Source: Phycisphaerales bacterium UBA3190
GTDB lineage: Bacteria > Planctomycetota > Phycisphaerae > Phycisphaerales > UBA1924
Reading direction: 5' to 3'
DNA length: 20,284 nt
Assembly (NCBI GenBank): GCA_002364005.1
Contig: DEXG01000019.1
Coordinates: forward strand, 1,438-21,721
A program made the position numbers and the translations under genes. Each line of letters begins with the position of its first letter. Within the stretch, counting starts at the first letter, position 1. Shown in pieces: positions 16,039 to 20,284 of the stretch. Under the pieces are notes generated by a model that was not told where the DNA came from, ran no database searches, and worked only from the letters and a program-made list of their open reading frames with translations.

Positions 16039-18375
16039 TCAACAATCGTCTGCGAACGACTCGTCATACGCCTCCAACGGCCGAATGCCCTGGTGGATCC
16101 AGTACTCCTCGTCCATGGGCGTCAGCTTCTTTGACTCTGGCCCGGTGTCTTTCTGACCCGATGCGCTAGGCACACCGACCCGCTCGCTCGAGACCTCAAG
16201 AACATAACCGGCCTCAACGACCCCCATCGGCTTCTTCGATCCATACGGCGATTCAAAGTACCCGTTGGCCTTCCTCGCCTCCGTCAACAGCGCGTTCGCT
16301 TCATCCACCGACAGCTTCCCAGTGCTGACCTGATCCTGATACATCAGATCGATGCTCAACCACCGTGCAACAAAGCGCTCGCGACGCAACGCCTCCTCGA
16401 TACGCTCATCGACTTCATCCTTGGTCATGTGCCCGGAATCCAGCTCCTCATGAAGCTCCTGAAAGTACCCCGCCGCAAGGTTCTGCTTGTAGTAATCGAA
16501 CGCGCCCAACTCCTGCTTCCGCCGCGCATCCAATACCGCCTCCTCCTCTACACCAGGCAAGATCAACCGATCATCCGCTGCACGCTCTGGCTCAACCCCA
16601 CCATCGAATACCCGAACCGCACCACCCGAGAGCGGCTCAGTCACCACGAAGGTATCGCCCGCTTTGTACACACCATCGGGAGAATCCTCAAGCACCTCAT
16701 AGGTGCCGTAGATCCCATCGCCCTCGATCATGCGGACCGGGGTCCTGTTGATGGTGCTCCCGTTGGGGCTGATCTCCAAACGCGAGTGCTCATCATCATC
16801 CGCCGCCTCGATCGCGCCGTTCTTGAGATCGGCTTGGATCTGCTCCATCTCGGCCAACCGTGCCTGTGACAACAACCGCTCACGAGCTTCCACCTTGTAT
16901 GACTCGAAATCTTCATCGGTCATGTCTTCCCGCGCAGGCGCTGCTTGAATCTCGACCTCAGCCAAGGCACGCCGTTCAAGCATGCCCATCAGCGCCGCAA
17001 GCTTCTTGTCGGCATACTCCTGCGTGATCGCTCCCGACGCAACCGCAGCCGTCAACTGATTCTGCATGATCTGCACGCGGGCCTCGGACTTCGTGCGTCC
17101 GAGCACATCCATGTGGAAGTGATACTCCTGCTGCTCGAGCATCTTGTCACGCACCGCGCTGAGCTTTGTCTCCGCTTCATCGGGCGTGATCTCGCCCGAT
17201 GCAACCGCGCGATCAATGCCCGCCCGAATCTGCTCAAGCTCCGCGTCCATCCCGATCTGCATATCCGACCCCGGGAAGATGATCTCATCGAAGATCCGTC
17301 GCGCCTGCATCTCGGTCATCACGCCCGATTCAACATTGGCACGAACCACCTCGATCGGCGCTTCCCGCGGCTCACTGGCCCGCATGGCCGCGTTGGCGAT
17401 CCCTGCCGCCGCGACAACTGTGCCCGCCGTCAACGCCGCCAGCGTGCGCAACGATCCGTTTCCGAGCCGATGATGATCCGATGGCCCCGTACCAAGTATG
17501 CGTGTAATGCGATTCATGAGTGAACCTCCATGATTCAGCGCGAGCACCGCCCGCGATCGTGTTCGTGTCGTTTCCAGTTCGGTCAGGGCCCGGGCGAACG
17601 CAACCGCGTCCCCGCCCCATCGCACCGCCGCGTCGTCGCAGCAGTGCTCCCGCTCCAGCCGCGCCTGATGGGACATCCACCAGACCACCGGGTGATAAAA
17701 CAAGACCGTCTCGATCAACACCTGCAGTATGTTGACGACATGATCGTATCTTCGAATATGAGCAAGCTCGTGCACCAGCACCAGCCGCACCTGCTCGGGG
17801 CTCAGCATCGTCAACGCGCTCAGGGGCACGATCACCACCGGCGAGAGCCAGCCGACCACCATGGGCGAATCCGCCCGCGTGCTCACCAGCATCCCGACCC
17901 GGCGCGAAACGCCCAGCCCCGCCCGGACCTCTTCAAACAGATCAAGCCAGTGCCGCTCGACACCAACGATCCCACGGGTCCGCAGCCGTCGCGCGGCACC
18001 CCACTGCTGCACAAAGCGGACCGCGAAGAACACGAACCCGCCAGCCCACAGCCACGCGATGGTCTCGAACAGCATCGTGCTCGGCTGGGGCGATGCGGGC
18101 AGCACGCTTGGCAGCACCCGCCCGAGCCCCATCTCAGCAACGACGCCGCCGCCACCCGCGTCGGGCCACATCACGCCCATGAAGGTCAGCACCAGCCACG
18201 CCGCGCACAGCAGCATCGACACGCACCAGACCATGTACCGTTTGTTTGCCCCACGAAGCCTGAGCATCACCAATGCAGCAACCGAACCGATCAGCGCGCT
18301 CTGCCAGAGCGAGTGCAGCACCGCGATCCCCATCGCAGTCGTGATCTGTTCAATCAGTCCAGAACCACCGTTCAT
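16039..18375 (-). CDS. BlaR1-like M56 membrane metallopeptidase with repeat-bearing periplasmic tail
   Basis: Membrane sensor-peptidase of 778 aa expected to inactivate its BlaI repressor on an envelope signal. Helices lie near 12-38, 47-70, 100-120 and 311-331. The zinc motif HELAH is at 202-206 with the third-ligand region LEREHCCDD at 240-248, both in the cytoplasmic loop as in BlaR1. The last 445 residues contain no penicillin-binding SxxK/SxN/KTG set, so this is not a classical beta-lactam sensor. Instead a motif of consensus V-x-SG-x-I/M-T-x2-E-A-x3-L recurs near 345, 389, 443, 643 and 681. Between the third and fourth copies is a soluble, beta-rich section (about 530-605). The C-terminus ends with Cys778. 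ATG overlaps the blaI stop (ATGA), so the two are co-translated. A terminator follows. Confidence 0.9.
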   Translation of the reverse strand: MNGGSGLIEQITTAMGIAVLHSLWQSALIGSVAALVMLRLRGANKRYMVWCVSMLLCAAWLVLTFMGVMWPDAGGGGVVAEMGLGRVLPSVLPASPQPSTMLFETIAWLWAGGFVFFAVRFVQQWGAARRLRTRGIVGVERHWLDLFEEVRAGLGVSRRVGMLVSTRADSPMVVGWLSPVVIVPLSALTMLSPEQVRLVLVHELAHIRRYDHVVNILQVLIETVLFYHPVVWWMSHQARLEREHCCDDAAVRWGGDAVAFARALTELETTRTRSRAVLALNHGGSLMNRITRILGTGPSDHHRLGNGSLRTLAALTAGTVVAAAGIANAAMRASEPREAPIEVVRANVESGVMTEMQARRIFDEIIFPGSDMQIGMDAELEQIRAGIDRAVASGEITPDEAETKLSAVRDKMLEQQEYHFHMDVLGRTKSEARVQIMQNQLTAAVASGAITQEYADKKLAALMGMLERRALAEVEIQAAPAREDMTDEDFESYKVEARERLLSQARLAEMEQIQADLKNGAIEAADDDEHSRLEISPNGSTINRTPVRMIEGDGIYGTYEVLEDSPDGVYKAGDTFVVTEPLSGGAVRVFDGGVEPERAADDRLILPGVEEEAVLDARRKQELGAFDYYKQNLAAGYFQELHEELDSGHMTKDEVDERIEEALRRERFVARWLSIDLMYQDQVSTGKLSVDEANALLTEARKANGYFESPYGSKKPMGVVEAGYVLEVSSERVGVPSASGQKDTGPESKKLTPMDEEYWIHQGIRPLEAYDESFADDC

Positions 18376-18776
18376 GACGCACCCCCGTCGAGATCATCGA
18401 GCATCTTGCGGATCTGGGCCAACTCCTCGGCACTGGTCTCACGCATGCTCAGCGCCTGCAGCACCAGGTTGCCCGGCGAGCCGCTGAATGCGCCGTCGAG
18501 CAGGTGCCCGAGCATCGCCTTCTGGGTTTGCTGGCGTGGGATCGCCGCGGTGAAGACCTGCGGCCGCACGCTCGCGTCCTTCGTGAGCAACCCCTTCTCG
18601 ACCATGATCTGCATCAGCTTGAGCACCGTGGTCTGCCCGGTTTCCTGCTGGGCGTTGAGCACCTCGTGCACCTGCCGCACCGTCGCCGAGCCCAGATCCC
18701 AGATCACGCCCAGGATCGCCAGCTCCGCATCTGTCGGCTTCTTCACGCTGCACTTCTTGGCCTGATTCTTCGTCAT
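18372..18776 (-). CDS. blaI: BlaI/MecI-family transcriptional repressor
   Basis: Dimeric winged-helix repressor of 134 aa, close to S. aureus BlaI (126). The DNA-binding N-terminus has PTDAELAILGVIWDLGSATV (14-33) followed by the recognition region GQTTVLKLMQIMVEKGLLTK (47-66); the C-terminal helices (about 85-130) should form the dimer interface. ATG 18776 is chosen because GGAG lies seven bases upstream and the family's conserved region begins shortly after; a longer frame reaching 18848 would run over the operator. Its TGA overlaps the M56 ATG. Two dyads of the form ACGAA-N4-TTCGT lie 26 and 75 bp upstream and are the likely autoregulatory sites. The target set beyond its own operon is unknown. 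Confidence 0.92.
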   Translation of the reverse strand: MTKNQAKKCSVKKPTDAELAILGVIWDLGSATVRQVHEVLNAQQETGQTTVLKLMQIMVEKGLLTKDASVRPQVFTAAIPRQQTQKAMLGHLLDGAFSGSPGNLVLQALSMRETSAEELAQIRKMLDDLDGGAS

Positions 18777-18801
18777 CGATTCGCTCCATCGGGGTTGAAC
18801 T

Positions 18802-18815
18802 ACGAAGATCTTCGT
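18802..18815. promoter_or_regulatory. Candidate BlaI operator 1
   Basis: A perfect 14 bp palindrome: ACGAA (18802-18806), GATC, TTCGT (18811-18815), 26 bp upstream of the blaI ATG. It shares half-sites and spacing with the dyad at 18851-18870. Confidence 0.65.
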
Positions 18816-18841
18816 CAATTCAGCGACCAATGCAAGCGTTG

Positions 18842-18870
18842 TTCTCAAAATTGACGAATTTTTTCGTCAA
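18842..18870 (-). promoter_or_regulatory. Candidate blaI promoter
   Basis: On the minus strand TTGACG (18870-18865) is a good -35 match, with TGAGAA (18847-18842) 17 bp downstream as a poor -10. The -35 lies inside operator 2, so repressor binding would block polymerase. Confidence 0.4.
18851..18870. promoter_or_regulatory. Candidate BlaI operator 2
   Basis: TTGACGAA (18851-18858), TTTT, TTCGTCAA (18863-18870): perfect 8 bp arms. It contains the same ACGAA-N4-TTCGT core as operator 1, with centres 52 bp apart. The vanZ-like stop codon (18869-18867) lies within it. Confidence 0.68.
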
Positions 18871-19265
18871 CTCCCCAAATCACCCCGGAACATGGGCCAA
18901 ACCCGGCGGGCGCTGGCAATCAGCCCCAGCCCGAAGAGCACACCCACACAGTCGGCCAGCAGGTCCCACCAGTCGAAGACCCGCTGGAACAGGGGTTGGG
19001 TGGACTCGTCGAAGGCGGCGAAGCAGATGCCGACGACGCCGGTCCAGATCAGGCGGCGGGTTGGGCAGGTCCCGCCCACGAAGCGGGCGAGGTAAAAGAG
19101 GCAGGCCCAGATGCAGAAGGCACCGCAGTGGATGACGAGGTCCGTGCGATCGATCGGGCCGCTGACGGAGAAGCCGGGCCAGTGGGTTGCGGTCAGTAGG
19201 GCGGTCGTGTAAAGGACGAAGGCGATGCGGGCGAGCGGGCGGAGCGGGCCGTGGGCGGAGTTCAC
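18867..19265 (-). CDS. VanZ-like membrane protein
   Basis: Small integral membrane protein of 132 aa with about four helices (near 12-28, 42-62, 72-86 and 100-117). It fits the VanZ family pattern: DLVIHCGAFCIWACLFYLAR (42-61) matches the family's D-K-x2-H-F start, and DESTQ followed by DWWDLLADCVGVLFG (98-112) matches the E-x-x-Q and D-x-x-A-N-x-x-G end. VanZ proteins are linked to glycopeptide (teicoplanin) tolerance, but most family members have no assigned role. The GTG start at 19265 overlaps the parA TGA (GTGA), so the two are translationally coupled. Its stop sits inside candidate operator 2 of blaI. The surrounding cell-wall genes suggest an envelope role. This is inference only, and it is not evidence of glycopeptide resistance. 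Confidence 0.78.
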   Translation of the reverse strand: MNSAHGPLRPLARIAFVLYTTALLTATHWPGFSVSGPIDRTDLVIHCGAFCIWACLFYLARFVGGTCPTRRLIWTGVVGICFAAFDESTQPLFQRVFDWWDLLADCVGVLFGLGLIASARRVWPMFRGDLGS

Positions 19266-20218
19266 GCGTCGCCCTCGGTGTCAGTCGTGAGTGATGCGGA
19301 TGGTTCGGCTCGCTCGAGTGATTCGCGGGCGCCGCGGAGGACGCGGATCTCGGCTTCGCTGAGGTTGCTGGCTTGGGCGACGGCCAGGGCTCGGTCCCAT
19401 TCGGCGACGATGGTTTCGCCGAGCTTTTTGTAGTCGAGGGCGCCGGGGGCCCACATCGCGTATTGGAAGATGGTTTGGCCGAAGCTGGGGCATTCGGCGA
19501 GTTTGATGTTGCGGCGGATCGGGGGGTGGTAGACGCGGGCGCTGGACCAGGCGGTTTCGGTGTCGCGTTGGGATTCGAAGAAGGATTCGAGGTCGGCGAC
19601 GACTTCCTTGGAGTGCGAGGTCTGGGTGTCGTGCATGCAGAGGACGACGCCGGCGACGCGGAGGGCGGGGTTGATCTGGTCTCGCACCAAGCCGACGGTT
19701 TCGAGGAGTTTGCTCACGCCCTGCAGTGCGAGGAAGTGGGCCTGCATGGGGATGATGACTTCCTGTGCGGCGGCGAGGGCGTTGAGGGTGAGGAGTCCCA
19801 GGGCCGGGGGGCAGTCGAGGAGGATGAACTCGTGCTCGGTGCTGGCGCGTTCGATGGCATTGGCGAGGCGCTGGTTGCGTCCGGGCTGGCCGGAGAGCTC
19901 GGTTTCGACGGCCGCGAGTGCGGTCTCGGCGGGGATGATGTCCAGATGGTCATCGACGGTTCGGATGCAATCGCTGATGTCGATGTCCTCGTCGAGGAGG
20001 AGGTCGTAGACGGTTGGATCGCTGTCGGGCGATTCGTTGTCCTGCACCCCCACATGGAGGGATGCGTGTGCCTGTGGGTCGAGATCGATGATGAGGACCT
20101 TGCGTCCCTGCTGGGCAATGGCCGCGGCGAGGTTGACGGTGGTCGTGGTTTTTCCCACGCCGCCTTTTTGGTTCATCAGGGCGATGACGCGGACCGGTTT
20201 GTGCTGGGATTCGTCCAT
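19262..20218 (-). CDS. parA: ParA/Soj-type chromosome-partition ATPase
   Basis: Dimerising Walker-type ATPase of 318 aa that positions DNA or other cargo on the nucleoid. The deviant Walker A is KGGVGKTT at 18-25 (signature Lys18 and Lys23). The Walker A' strand is LIIDLDPQAHAS (42-53) and Walker B is FILLDCPP (131-138, Asp135). The length and the lack of an N-terminal HTH indicate the Soj-like chromosomal type rather than large plasmid ParA or MinD, which would have an amphipathic C-terminal helix. A parB gene and parS sites would be expected; neither is in the window, though the upstream side is cut off 66 bp after the ATG. The C-terminal 40 residues are charged and less conserved. It overlaps the vanZ-like gene by four bases. 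No strong ribosome site precedes the ATG. Confidence 0.92.
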   Translation of the reverse strand: MDESQHKPVRVIALMNQKGGVGKTTTTVNLAAAIAQQGRKVLIIDLDPQAHASLHVGVQDNESPDSDPTVYDLLLDEDIDISDCIRTVDDHLDIIPAETALAAVETELSGQPGRNQRLANAIERASTEHEFILLDCPPALGLLTLNALAAAQEVIIPMQAHFLALQGVSKLLETVGLVRDQINPALRVAGVVLCMHDTQTSHSKEVVADLESFFESQRDTETAWSSARVYHPPIRRNIKLAECPSFGQTIFQYAMWAPGALDYKKLGETIVAEWDRALAVAQASNLSEAEIRVLRGARESLERAEPSASLTTDTEGDA

Positions 20219-20261
20219 TGCATGGAGTATATCGGGTGGCTTGGGGTTGTGTGGGGGGGAC

Positions 20262-20284
20262 GGGATTGGGGATTGGGGATTGGG
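20262..20284. repeat. GGGATTG tandem repeat upstream of parA, running off the window
   Basis: Three tandem copies of the 7 bp unit GGGATTG start at 20262, followed by GG at the window edge, so the array may continue. The preceding 20251-20259 stretch is also G-rich. Confidence 0.7.

Noticed and set aside
16039..18776. Calling the blaI-M56 pair a beta-lactam resistance locus
   Set aside because: No beta-lactamase gene and no penicillin-binding sensor domain is present; the signal is unknown.

Overview
The window looks like chromosomal DNA of a high-GC, Gram-negative-type bacterium. It is probably a planctomycete of the Phycisphaerae kind. That placement is an inference from gene style: start codons are often GTG or TTG with weak ribosome sites, an M56 peptidase carries a long repeat-bearing periplasmic tail, PilZ-receiver proteins sit beside a PilJ-type hybrid kinase, and the gaps are full of GC-rich hairpin repeats. 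No rRNA or taxon-specific marker is present to prove it. I saw no CRISPR array, insertion sequence or prophage.

Layout. 1-1017: 3' part of a LysM plus L,D-transpeptidase gene. 1035-2171: an AT-richer orphan HNH-type nuclease gene, probably acquired. 2173-3210 (minus): an unrecognised four-helix membrane protein. 3356-5968: gyrB. 6137-10418: a three-gene signalling run made of two tandem PilZ/receiver/Hpt-like proteins and a membrane hybrid histidine kinase. 10486-10559 (minus): tRNA-His with its own terminator. 10794-12389: ATP-type PEP carboxykinase with a textbook terminator. 12441-13113: a gene-free hairpin and inverted-repeat cluster. 15745-13114 (minus): murJ, an entericidin-like lipoprotein and a short-chain dehydrogenase, overlapping or nearly so. 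15746-16038: more hairpin repeats and a terminator. 20218-16039 (minus): parA, a vanZ-like gene, blaI and a blaR1-like M56 peptidase, with a pair of matching dyad operators between vanZ and blaI.

How the genes relate. The minus-strand half has an envelope theme: the lipid II flippase MurJ, a small lipoprotein, VanZ-like and BlaI/M56 proteins, matched at the left edge by a peptidoglycan L,D-transpeptidase. BlaI and M56 share an ATGA overlap and should form a sensor/repressor pair. The upstream twin dyads, 52 bp apart centre to centre, are the natural BlaI sites.

The most unusual content is the 6137-10418 locus. Both PilZ proteins join a PilZ domain to a receiver and a C-terminal Hpt-like helical domain. 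The first keeps the receiver Asp, Thr and Lys but lacks the Hpt His. The second has lost the receiver phosphosite as well. The downstream kinase is intact. This looks like a phosphorelay partly converted into a binding or scaffold module. The second notable item is the hairpin repeat family, whose copies keep one architecture through paired base changes.
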